Shown: in pieces, positions 50,275 to 62,660 of the stretch
How the letters are laid out: each line of letters opens with the position of its first letter
Numbering within the stretch: position 1 is the stretch's first letter
The notes under the pieces: model-generated
Database searches by the model: none
Seen by the model: the letters and a program-made list of their open reading frames with translations, nothing else
Told to the model about the DNA's origin: nothing
Assembly (NCBI GenBank): GCA_012295275.1
Contig: CM022679.1
Coordinates: 9,809,669-9,873,668 of the forward strand
From: Chrysomallon squamiferum
Lineage: Eukaryota; Mollusca; Gastropoda; Neomphalida; Peltospiridae
Length of the DNA stretch: 64,000 bases
Reading direction: 5' to 3'
Made by a program: the position numbers and the translations under genes

Positions 50275-50361
50275 GTTGAATTCGTGTTGACTGACCATAG
50301 TCCACGGGTTCCTGAATTAAACCTTGAAATTTTCATTTCTTGAAAAATTAACGATAATTCG
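50275..50361 (+). other. ARPC1: Candidate non-coding first exon of ARPC1
   Basis: A less AT-rich stretch ending in TTCG|GTAAGA at 50361/50362, a strong donor. The exon carrying the start codon begins after an acceptor TTTTAATAG at 50728-50736. The 5' limit is not determinable from sequence. Confidence 0.35.
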
Positions 50362-50620
50362 GTAAGAATCCTATGTAAGCAATAATGTGTTTATTTAAGG
50401 CGGTAATATTACATGGTTGTTAAATATTATTTAAGGAAGTAAATTCGAAGTAGGAGTACACTTCCTGGTTTGTTGAAATTTGTCATGTTCAGTCTTATAT
50501 TTTCTCCTTACGTATTTTTGTTCCTACACTTTTCATTTCGAAAATCAAAAGTGTTAAGTTTTAAATATCACTATATTTCAAGTATATATAATGTAAAGTT
50601 TAAGTTTAATATTATAATTT

Positions 50621-50622
<2 letters not shown>

Positions 50623-50660
<38 letters not shown>
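50623..50660. repeat. (GT)n microsatellite
   Basis: About 18 GT units between the putative ARPC1 leader exon and the exon with the start codon. Confidence 0.95.
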
Positions 50661-50661
<1 letters not shown>

Positions 50662-50743
50662 AAAGTATTGATATGTGTTTAGAATGTGATGTCTAAAAAT
50701 TGTATTCAGCAGTTTTGCTAAATATTATTTTAATAGGAACACA

Positions 50744-53700
50744 ATGACTGAAAAACATAATTTTGGTGTCACTCCTGTGACTTGCCATTCTTTCAACAGG
50801 GAGAGAAATGGTAAATATATTTGCCTTATTTTGTAAGTTATAAGTATTTTGTAAAGCAGTCTCAACATACTGCAATGAATTTTGCCTCTCCAAAATTGTG
50901 GGCTCTTCTTAATGATTAGAATCAGTATTATTTTATGTTCATTTTGCTATGGAAGTTAATATATATCCTTAATAATTACATCAGTTATAATTGTATGGGC
51001 TAGTAAAGGCAAGTACACTATGGGAATTCATTTTGCAGTCTACAGCTTTGTTAGATTAGGAAAAGAAATTAGTTCTGTTGAATTATAATAATTAAAATAT
51101 ATTTCACTTTTAAATAATTTTAACTATACCAAAATATGGCTTTCTTTAATTTTATGTATGTAAAATGTTGTTATATTAATCATTATTTAGGGCTGGCATT
51201 ATCTCAAGATACTCATGAAGTAAAGATTTTTAAGTCTTCTGGAAATAAATGGGTTAATCCAGTCATTCTTAGTGAGCATGGACAGCGTGTTACTGGAATA
51301 GATTGGGCACCAAACAGCAACCGCATTGTTACCTGTGGTGCTGTAAGTATTTTAAAAACTGGTCCATTTAATATTTTATTATGAAACACACAATTTAAAA
51401 TCATGGAAATATTTGTTTTTGTTTAATTATTTTTGTGTTTAATCATTCTTATGAAGTCTTTCCAAACCTTTAATTTCAGTTATTAGTATTTCAAGTTTCT
51501 TTTTTTTTCCATTGCACAAAAGGAATTGTTTTGGCTGACCAATCTAACAAAAATGAAATTGTTAATAGTCTTTTGTCATCATGGTCATTGATTTTACAGA
51601 TGAATATTGATATAATTTTTTTCCACAAAAATAGAATTTTAGTACACATTAATTTTTGAGGATTATAATCTTTATTTTTTCATAAAACAAAACTAAAGAA
51701 ATAAAATCTTTTCATGAAATATTTTAAATCATTGTATCATAACCTCTTTTGAATTAATTAGCTTTTTTATTTTTGTTTCTTATTCTTAATAACATTATTT
51801 CAACTCTATTAATTGTAAATGTTTAAAAACACAGCAGATTTCTTTACAAGACAACTGATAACCAGAGCAGGATTAAGATTTTCTAGTACCCAAGACAACC
51901 TGCACTGCAAGGGCCCCAGTAATATTTTTACAAGAGATAAAAACTGAAGAAAATGAAATAACTTGGCACTTCAGTGCTGGGCGTTTTGGGGACTTTTGCA
52001 AATTGAAACATGATTTTCTGAATGCCAGGGAAGCCTGTAGTAGATCAATAATTACCTACATCAGCACTGAAAGTCATGTGACTAATGCGCAGCAATTTTA
52101 AAAGTATGACGGAGATCTCCGTCATTCAGGACTGAAGGTGTTAATGACTGGACGTCCCTTGTCTGCAGCCCCTAAAACCTGCAATGTTAAAAACTGTCAT
52201 AATTTGTTTTTTTATATTTCAGGATCGAAACGCCTATGTCTGGAATCCTATAAGTGAGGGCAAATGGAAACCCATGCTTGTTATTCTCAGAATCAATCGT
52301 GCTGCTACTTGTGTGAAATGGTCTCCCAAAGGTAGATATGCTTTTTTAAACATGGTTCTCAGAGGTTTTTAAAACCCAGTATTTCAAAGTTGTCAAATTG
52401 TAGTATTTACTCGTAAATATCCGTAAAGTTTTGGAAAAAAGTTCAAAAATCAATACAAGTCCATTGAATAAACAAACCCCTCCCAAAAAACCCCTCAACA
52501 ATATCATGAATATGTTTAGATAATTATCACAGTTTGTTTTTACATTGACCTTGCACTAGTGTTTAATGCAAAAGAGTATTTATTATAATAAAAATTCCAT
52601 AAGTTTTCTTTATACATTATAACCATTAGTGTTAAATTGATGAATTGTTTACCCAAAGGTGAATGAAACTAGAGGAAGATTGAACACAAAATTATAAAAA
52701 AAAAGAAAAAAAAAAGAAATTTGATTATGAACAAATGAAGCATAGTACTGTAATTGTTCAAGAACAGCTGTTTTCACAATTAAAAAGAAGAACTGTATTG
52801 TGTGTTACAGAGGACAAGTTTGCAGTGGGCAGTGGTGCTCGGCTTATTTCTGTTTCATACTATGAGGAAGACAACAACTGGTGGGTGAGCAAACACATCA
52901 AGAAGCCAATCAGATCAACCGTGACATGGTGAGTGGACAAGACGTCAGCAACTTGTTATGAGGATGCTTATTGGTCAGTTCTGGTTTTCAGTAAAACTAC
53001 TTGCACATTTAGGTTTTTTTATTCAAGGATATTCCCTGGATGCTATTAGTTTGTTGTTTTTTTTAGTCTTTTTTTAGTATTTGTTTTTTTAATTCAAATT
53101 ATGATGGTTGAATTTAACCTGTAATTTTTATTAAAAAGTTCCCAGTGGATAAAGAATATGGTTACTCTGAGTGGGTTCCAGTTTATCCTTTTTAGTTTTA
53201 TTCTTAAATTTTCATTATTTATATTATGATAATAATACTATTATTTTCAGTTTGGACTGGCATCCTAACAATGTTCTCATAGCTGCAGGATCATCAGACT
53301 TCAAGGCCAGGTATAGTTGATTTAATCTTATCCTACTTTTATTAAAATTAAGTACCTCAATATATTTTTTGATTATCATTAACTAATAGATCTCCCATAA
53401 TGGTCCCATTGAGCTCTTTCTTGCTCCAGGTATATCAGATGCCTTGCTGTGTACTATCCTGTCTATGGGAGGGTGCATAAAAATATCTCTTGCTGCTAAC
53501 TGGAAAGAATAATCCATGAAGTTGCTGAAATGTGTTTCTGCTCTTGTTATCTTGGTCTTTAACCATTTGTCCGACATTTATTTTAGTTATTTTATTCCCT
53601 TCTCCTCCACAGTATGTTCCAACACTTTGTTTTTATAATAATTTTTAACTTTAGGGTAATAACAGTATAACACACTGAACATCAGTTTTTAATATATCTT

Positions 53701-53986
53701 GTTATGCTTGAGATAGTGAAAATAATCTGGGTTTATTGTTGGTGAATTTTTCTGTTTGTTTGGTTTATATATATATACACATACAAACACATATACACAT
53801 ACAGGTGTAGTTATAGATAACAATTTTTCAGTAAAAAAGAACGACTAAAAAAAATAATAATAATATTTTAACAAAAATTCTTCACCTTTGTTTCTTTCAG
53901 ACAAAACAAGTGTGTTGTCTTCTTTATATTAATTATGTGATTTCTGTAACATTACCAGTCACTTACAGTTAAACTACTACTACTAC

Positions 53987-54017
<31 letters not shown>

Positions 54018-55410
54018 ATATTAAATGTTTACATTGTTTCATCATTTTTATTCAGGGTGTTTTCTGGATACATTAAAGAAGTGGAAGCCAAGCCAGGACC
54101 GTGTTCCTGGGGTAGCAAAATGCCATGGGCTACCCTCATGGTAGAGTTCTCTAATGGAGGAGGTTGGAAAAATATATTTATAATTTGTTTTATTTAATTT
54201 GATAATTTTCTATCTTTTTGTTTTCGTTATTATTGTTGTTACGTTTTTGTGTTCTTTCTTTGTTTTTTTTTGTTTGAATGTGTTATTTTTTTTCTTGTTG
54301 TTACTGTTGAGTTGTTTTGTTGGGGGGGTCAAATTGCTTGATTTTTTTAAAACACTTTTGTTGTTTACAAATTTATTTTTTTTAAATTATTTAAAAAATT
54401 TAAAATTAGTTGATTTTATTTATTTATAATTTTTGTTATTTGTATTATCTATCAATATTTTTTAATTTTTATATTTTGTTTATTATTTTATTTTATTTTA
54501 TTTTATTTTATTTTATTTTATTTATTATTATTTTATTTTATTTTATTTTATTTAATTTTATTATTATTTAATTTTATTTTATTTTATTTTACTTTACTTT
54601 ATTTTATTTTATTTTATTTTATTTTATTTATTATTATTTAATTTTATTTAATTTTATTTTATTTTATTTTATTTTATTTTATTTTATTATTATTATTATT
54701 ATTTTCTGCTCATACCACTCTTTGCTTGTGATTTTATTTACTGCATGACTGAACAAATGATCTATCCAGTTACACCATCCAGTATGTTTGGATATGACAT
54801 TTTATTTTAATTTATTTATTTTATTTTATTTCATTTTATTTCATTTTATTTCATTTTTTTTTTTTTTTTTTCTCTCAAAGCGATGATTTCTGGTAATTAT
54901 TTACTGGCATAATAATTGTTATACACATAATTGTCTGGTTGACACTGGAGAATATGTGATATTATTCATAATTTTATTTTTCATCAGATAAGAATGAAAA
55001 AAAAAAATGCAGCATGTTTTTAATACAACGTACTTAATAATTTCAAAATCATTTGGAATTAGAATTAAAGAAGCATTAAAGTAAATTCACCTGTTTTCAT
55101 TAAATAAGTGTGTGTGTGTGTGTGAGAGAACAGCAGATGTTGGTGCTTATTAAGAAAAACAGCACTTCTAAGTAAACAATTTAGAGACAATCACCATTGT
55201 TCTATTATTTTTTTTTTACTTTGTCATTTTAACAATTTAAATTGTGTTGAGTATCACAGATACTTATTTTATTTATGTTACAGTAAATTTAATTTAATGA
55301 TTTAAACAGTTTTTAAAACAAGAACAAAACTAGAACTTTTGTTCTTAGTTTTCTGTTTTCTTTTCCTTTACTTTATTTTTTCCTTTCCTTTCCTTTACTT
55401 TACTTTACTT

Positions 55411-55461
<51 letters not shown>

Positions 55462-58460
55462 CCTTTTGTTGTGTTTTGTTCTGTGTGTTTATATTTGTTT
55501 TCATGTCAATATGTGTAATTTTATTTTCAGGTATTGCCTGTAAGTCATTTTGTTACCTATAATAGTTTACATCATTTTTTATTTTTCTGGGGTCATATAC
55601 ATATATATATATATAAGCCTTGCCTAAATAGCATTAACACATATAGATGTATATGGTGCATTTTGAAAATCTTTATTTCACTTACAAATGTGCAAATCAT
55701 TCTATTCAAATTCAGATTTATTATTCAGTATACATTTTATTTATATTTAAATATTTTATTTATTTATTCATGTATTTATTATTATTATTATTTTTATTAT
55801 TATTACTATTATTATTTTTATTATTATTATTTATTCATTCATTTATTTAATTATTTATTTTACTTCTAAGTTATATACATATATAAAGTTTTTGTTTTTC
55901 ATTTCTCAATTATTATTTTTTAAATAACTTTTTGCCTGCTATTAGCACATATTGAAAAAACATATCAGAAATAAAACAGAACTAACAGATAAAAAAAACT
56001 GTAGCTTTTGCCTGATTAATAAGAAAACTTAATTTAATTTAAAATACAAACTGCATTAATGCTCATTTTAGCTCTGGTGTATGATGATTACCTATGTATA
56101 TAAATACATTTTTACTGAAAATCCATGGTACTTTATTTCTCTTTACATTTCACTCTCTTTTAAATATAATTTACTCATAGGAATTGTATAAAATTTACAG
56201 ATAGATTTAAATCAATCTTCAGTCTTTCTCATGTGGATGCCAGCACATTTGCATGGAAAATTTCTCTTAACTGTGTTTTTTGCAAATGTCTTTTGTGAAA
56301 ATTCTTTGAGAATGTTTAACATGTTCCACACTTGACTCAAGTCTTATTATTAAAACCACAAAATGGTTCTTTTTCAGATTTGCTAAAAAATACAGAGTAT
56401 CAATATGGATTATTTATTGTGTATATGGAATCATATTTCTGACTCTGTCAAATAAACTTGATACTAAACAAAAAAACAAAATAATAATAAATAAATAATT
56501 TTAAAAAATAAAAGAAAATAAAGGAAAAGAAAAGAAATTAAGAGAATATTTTTCTCTGTTTCTACTAATTTGAAAATACCTGGAAACATTCAAGGGACCA
56601 GATTTCCTGTGAAACAAATTTAATATTTCCAATAAAAAAAAAGGTGTTGACAAATTATTCAGAATCAAAAACTGAAAGCAGTTCAATTCAAAACTTGCAG
56701 AAAAATAATTTATCAAGTTTTATTATTTTCTATAACCAGAATTTGAGATTTATTCAGTTTATTTGTCAGAGTTTGAGAATTGAGGTTTCCAAAATATATC
56801 CAGTTTAACTAATGTAAATATATTAAAATATATTTATATAAATTTTATAATTCTAAAACATGAATGACATCAGTCCTGAAACTAAAATGTCAAATAACCC
56901 ATATACCCAAAGATTAAACATAAAATAAAATAGAAGATAATTATGACTTTTAGTTTTAATTTTTTTTATATAAATTAGATTGTAGCGTTCTATATTCAGC
57001 AGTTTAGTTAGCATATTTGATCCATTATTGATTAAAGTTTTATATTATGGATACTTACAGTTTATCCAAAGTTGCTTGAAATAGAAAAAGAAAAGCTGAA
57101 TTCTATTTTTTTATATATATCATTTTTATTACATTATTTATTTATTTTTGTTACAGTTTTTTGTTGTTGTTGTTGTTATTATTAACAATTAAAATGAAAA
57201 AAGGGTGATAGTTATAACTGAATTTACTTCATGAAATACTTTTGTATAATTAACATCTGGTGAAGTTATTTTTTTATCATTATTATTATTGATATTATTT
57301 ATCAAATTATTTAATTTTGTTTTTATTGATTTATTTTATTATTATTATTTATTTATTTATTTATTTATTTTTTTCTTATTTTTTTCTTCTAATAAAGTTA
57401 CCCCAACTAAATACCATTAATGTTTTTCTTATTTTTTTTCTCTCCCTTACTGGTTGTATTATCTACAATAATTCTGTATATTGTTCACATGAATTTTTTT
57501 CATTTTAACACTGTTATTTTGTTTAGAATGTAGCATTAGCTAGGTCAGCCATATTGCAGAGAGCACATGTAAAATTATGTTTATCCTATTCTGTAAAATT
57601 GCTTTGGTATTTTAAATACAATGAACACACACACACACACACACATGTACACACTCATAAAATTGCACAAATTTCAACATTAGTAACACACAATATACAT
57701 ATACACAGAGACAGACAGACAGACAGACAGACACCCATATATATTTATTTAAACACACACACACACACACACTCACACACACATATACAGATATATACAC
57801 ACACATTTTGAAATATCTGAATATTCATATGTTTGAAAACTGTAAAACCATCTGTAATTGTTACTTTCTGTCTGTACAACAGGTGGCTGGGTTCACTCTA
57901 TCTCGTTTTCTCCCAGCGGTGACCGTTTGGCCTGGGTTGGACACGACTCCAGTTTATCTGTTGTTGATGCCAAGAATGGTCAGAAGTCAGTATTAGATTT
58001 TTTTTTTTTTGATATAGCTTTACATAGCCTAAATCTTTTCTTCTTTTTTTTCAAAAAATTGTTTCTCTTAATTTTGTTGTTTAAAGGAAGGTTTTGGGGG
58101 TGTTTTTTATTTAGTTTTACACATATATAATTTGTTTTTTTTCATTTTAATTTATTTGTTGCCTGCTATATATACATGCATACATACAGACATTCATATA
58201 TATGTAAAGAAAATGAATTTTTAAATAAATTTTATTATTTTTATTTCTTTTTTTTAAATTATTTCTATAATCATATCTGTTTTAATATTGAGATATTTGT
58301 TTACATTATTTATTTATTTATTTATTTTCTAGACTGGCCATTGTTAAGGACAGTTTTCTGCCTTTCATGGGAGTCACCTGGGTTACAGAAAACAGCCTTA
58401 TTGCTGGGGTAAGCTTAAACAACTTTTTAATATTTTTTATATTTAATTTCATATATGATA

Positions 58461-58491
<31 letters not shown>

Positions 58492-61400
58492 ATTGATTTT
58501 ATTTTTTTTTTCATTTCATGGTATATGACCATTGAAACTTTTTATTTTTTTATTTGTTACTATTAATGTTTTTATATATGCAGAATTTCAATTTTCACAT
58601 ATTATTTCTGTTTAAACTTTGATAATTAAAAAGCTGATTTAAAAAAAAAAATTATTTATTTGTTATCATTAATAGTAGTAGCAGTACTTGTAATAGTGGT
58701 AGAGGTAATAGTAGTAGTGTTTTAAATTCAAACATTTTATTACATTGACCAGTATATTATTATATTAAATTCACCTATTTTTAACCAGCTGTAGCAGTCA
58801 AGCATATATTAAGAAATTTTTATGATGAAAATAAATACATTTTACACTTCAAAATAATTAATAATTATTAATTATGACTGTTAAAATATTTATTCATGTT
58901 ACATATTATGACAGGGCTACGACTGTAATCCAATGGTCTTCACTTACACAGACAGTGGATCTTTGTCACTGGTCAGCAAACTGGACATTCCACAACAAAA
59001 AGAATCTGGACAAATAAGGTATACGTTTTTTTCTAAATGTTTTTTAATTTTTTTTTTACAACTTACTATGGTGAAATACTTTAAGATTCTAAATTATTGT
59101 TTTTTGTATTTCATATTTGTTTGTTGTCAGATTTACTTATAATGATTTGTTTTATGTTTCTTTGCTTAAATGTCTGCACATGGTATGCTTTCTGTTTATT
59201 TTGTTTTATTTTATTTTATTTTTTTTATTATTATTTTATTTTTTTTCATTTTTTTTCATTTTTGTTTTTTCCACATTACTTAAAATGTTACCCCACAGAA
59301 AATATTAATATATAATTATTTTGAAATGTTATTTATGCTGTATTCATTGAGAAACATTTATCATTTCATTTGGATAAAAATGTGATTTTCACATAACATC
59401 TGTTTATTATTATTACAGGAATAATTTTTAGCTTATTTTGGTACAAAAAAAAAATTTAAAAAAAATTATTTATAAAAAGAGTACTGGATTACAACACAAT
59501 TGTTGGCAGATCAAATCTTCTTGATTTTTTTTGGTTTCCAACCACAGCATAACAAGAATGTTTTTTAATATTTAGGGAATGACCAATAAAAGATCATTTT
59601 TTTCATTCATTCATTTAATTCATTTGGTTTATTTATTTTAATCCATTCAACATCATCATTCCTTTAATTAATTATTTTTGTTCATCATTTAGTTTAGTTC
59701 AGTTAGTTCACTTTATTCATTTAATGCTTTTAGAATGTCCATTCATTGCTCAAGTTCATTCAGTTTATTCATATATTGATTTTTTTTTTATTTTTTTTTT
59801 TTTTTTTCATTTAATTACTTTGGTTTACTCATTCTTTTAATTTATTACATTCATTCATTGCTTTAGTTCATTCAGTTTTTATTCATATACTGATTTTTAA
59901 AAAAATTTTTTTTTTTTTTTTTTTATTCACACTTGGAGTTTCTTCATTCATTTAGTGTATTTATTTGAATATATTTAGATAGTTCATTGGGTTATTCTTT
60001 TCAGTCACTATTCAATCATTTATGATAAATGTTGTTTCCAGATGCAATAGCATTGACTGCACAGAAAATGGAGAATTTGATGAAATTGATGAAGAGCCTA
60101 TTTCTATACAGAGGTTGCCATTCAGCATGCAACTGACTGACTTGTTCTTAGTGTTTTTATTTGTTTCATGTAATCTAACAAGAAGCATGAAATCCAGCAG
60201 CAGAACAAACAAAAAATACTAAATAAATAAAATTAAATAAATAAATAATTACAAAGATTTGAAGAATAAACATAAAAAATATATATTTAAAAAAAACAAA
60301 CAAAAAAAACAAACACAAACTTGTTTTAATTAATAAAATCTGAAGACCAAAATTTTGTAATTTAAAAATACGAGAATCTGTCTACTGGTTCTGTTTTAAA
60401 TACATGTAGATAGATGTAAAAACATACAAACATGCATACGTAATTAGTGTGTGATGTAGTGTCATCATATAGCAATATTAATTTGCCTTGTTTGAAAACT
60501 GACAATTTAACATTCAGATTATAAAGTGTTAGTTTATACTAAACTTCTTCAGTAGTACTAACCTAAAATTAATATTTTGATGATACATTTATTGCAGGTG
60601 CATTTATCATTTATCAACAGAGGACATGGGAATATTTTACTGCTTGTTTTACATTTTTATTTTAATTTCATTTTTTTTTCATTTTATTTTATTTTTATAA
60701 AACAAAAGGTAGAGACTGTGACTGTGTCCCTTATTCACGAGGCTTTATATACACAAATTATTTTTGAATAAATTCTAAGTGTGTTACTGTAACCAAGAAA
60801 CCAGAGTAGTTTATGTGATTGACAGTTACTGTTAGTAACAATATCTGACAACTGCTGTCTGCAAAACTGGGGAAATTTGTGCTCTGTAGTTTTCTTTTTT
60901 TCTTCATTTTTTTCAGTTTACTGATTAAATATTCCATAACAAATTATTTAACCTGGTTGCTGAAATGCTGTCATTCAGTAAATTGATAATTTTTTTAAGT
61001 CTGATGAATATGTAAAATTTTGTGTGTGCATGAGTTTTACTGAATTTACAAACAATTAGTTAAAATGTGTCTCAAAATAATTGTACTGCCATGAGTTTGT
61101 GTGTGTATGCATGTTGTTTGTGTATGTGTATGAACATGTGTGTTTGTACGTGTTACTAAATCCCATTCTTTAAATAGTAATAATAATAATTTGCTCTAAT
61201 ATTTGATTTAAATTTAAAAACCCAAAAGTATTTACTGTCTTTTTTCAGCATGGAGAGTGGATAAAGCATGAATTTAGGAAATAACAGAATTAAATGTTTT
61301 GTGTAGATTAACCCCAGTGAAAACTAAACTAAGCTGACAAGTTACTTTTCAAACTGAAAATGAACAGAAGCTTTAGTCAGTAAATTTTTAATGAAAAACT

Positions 61401-62660
61401 GATTATTTCCATTCCATTCTTCTTATTTTTTCTTTTTTTAAAAAAATATTTTCTAAAAATATTTCCCATACATAAAATTACATCACCTGTTTACTAATTA
61501 TTATAATGAAGATAAAGGAATAAAAAAAAAATTGTGTGACATATTTTTAAATGATTTTCTTGATTTTTCAGATTCAGACTGTTTTTGGACAATTCCACAT
61601 AATTATATTGAATTGTTATTTTTATTTTTTTATTTTTAAACATTCAGCAATGCTTTCTTCATTATTGTCCTGAAGTGAATAATTAAGGTTATTAATATTT
61701 ATACAAATGAATCTTTTTTTTTTTTATATATATATTTCTTCCATTTGTCATTAAATTTTTTTTTTTTTTTTTTAATAATAATAATAATTTGAAATGTTTC
61801 TTCTTTTTTTATTTTAGTGCAATGAATCGGTTCAAAAATCTGGACAGGAAAAACACAACGGATGACTCTTCTACTGACCTCAAAACACAACACCAGAACA
61901 CTATAACGTAAGCAGAAACATTTCATATCATTTGTTTCTTTTGCAAATACTAACTAAACAATTTTTAATTTAAAAGAAAATGTTTGTTGTCCAATTTTTG
62001 GGTGTTAACTCACTCATCTGAAGCTTGATTGTCCATCAGGTTATTTATTACCCTTTGAATCATTTACTTTTCTGCATGGTTTTTCAGAGAACATGGTATG
62101 TGCTGTTCTGTTAAAAAGATTTGGGGATTTTTTTTTTTTTTTTTTAATTATTGATTGATAAGGGTGTTTTATGGTATTGCAGCAGTGAACTTTTCTATTA
62201 TCATTTTCAAAAAAACCAAAAAAAACCCACCAAACATACATGATTTGTAATTTTATCTTTTTACAATAATCATAATGAATTTATATTTTTCCAATCAGAA
62301 TGGTTTTCACACATTTTCTAAAATCATTCATTTGCCCATGTAAACTCTTTCATATAAATTAGTATTAATATCTTATCATTAAAAATTAATATTAATATCT
62401 TTTCATGAAAATTCATATAAATAGGTGGTTTTTTTAATATAAACGTAATATCCTAACTTAATATCGTACATGTGAAGAGGTTAAAAAAAAAAAAAAATAT
62501 CTGTCATTTTTTTTTTTTTAATCATTTTGTTTATTATATTAATTTTTTTTTTTTTTTTTTTTATTTCAGTCAAGTTTCAGTTTACACAGGCACCAAAGAA
62601 AACTGTACAAAGCTGTCTACTTCTGGTGTGGATGGCAACATCATTATCTGGGACTTAAAG
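50744..62660 (+). CDS. ARPC1: Arp2/3 complex subunit 1 (ARPC1A/B-like), 11 coding exons, C-terminus missing
   Basis: ARPC1 is the seven-bladed WD40 subunit of the Arp2/3 actin-nucleating complex. Coding exons: 50744-50810, 51191-51342, 52223-52331, 52811-52928, 53251-53310, 54056-54162, 57883-57985, 58333-58408, 58915-59018, 61818-61907, 62570-62660. All join in phase, giving 359 residues (human 370). Diagnostic blocks: [144 protein letters not shown]. The last 11 or so residues should be on an exon right of the window or hidden in the repeat at 62.8-64 kb. The start is the ATG of [19 protein letters not shown], aligned to the family N-terminus. Confidence 0.96.
54163..57882 (+). repeat. ARPC1: Large ARPC1 intron rich in simple repeats
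   Basis: This 3.7-kb intron contains (TTTTA)n arrays at about 54485-54695 and 54810-54860, (TTTA)n at about 55410-55460, ATT-rich tracts at 55770-55860, CA runs at 57625-57645 and 57752-57785, and GACA repeats at 57710-57732. No coding sequence is recognised in it. Confidence 0.85.
60042..60222 (+). other. ARPC1: Candidate alternative last exon of ARPC1
   Basis: Inside intron 10 (59019-61817), a T-rich tract and GTTGTTTCCAG precede a frame open in exactly the phase left by exon 10. The split codon AG+A gives Arg, then 59 residues (beginning [19 protein letters not shown], with a hydrophobic stretch [13 protein letters not shown]) to TAA at 60220-60222. AATAAA motifs follow at once. The segment is less AT-rich than its flanks. 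Use would replace the last WD40 strands with a new tail. Chance cannot be excluded. Confidence 0.35.

Larger units (their letters stand above)
48452..50743. other. Region between divergent IAP copy C and ARPC1
   Basis: It holds the copy C 5' flank, a (GTA)n tract at 49291-49335, TTC/TTA repeats at about 49725-49785, and probable ARPC1 promoter sequence at 50.0-50.3 kb. No further coding exon is seen. Confidence 0.5.

Noticed and set aside
61249-61275. Short alternative ARPC1 terminal exon after TTTTTTCAG giving Ser-Met-Glu-Ser-Gly-stop
   Set aside because: Five codons with no poly(A) signal nearby; chance is the simpler explanation.
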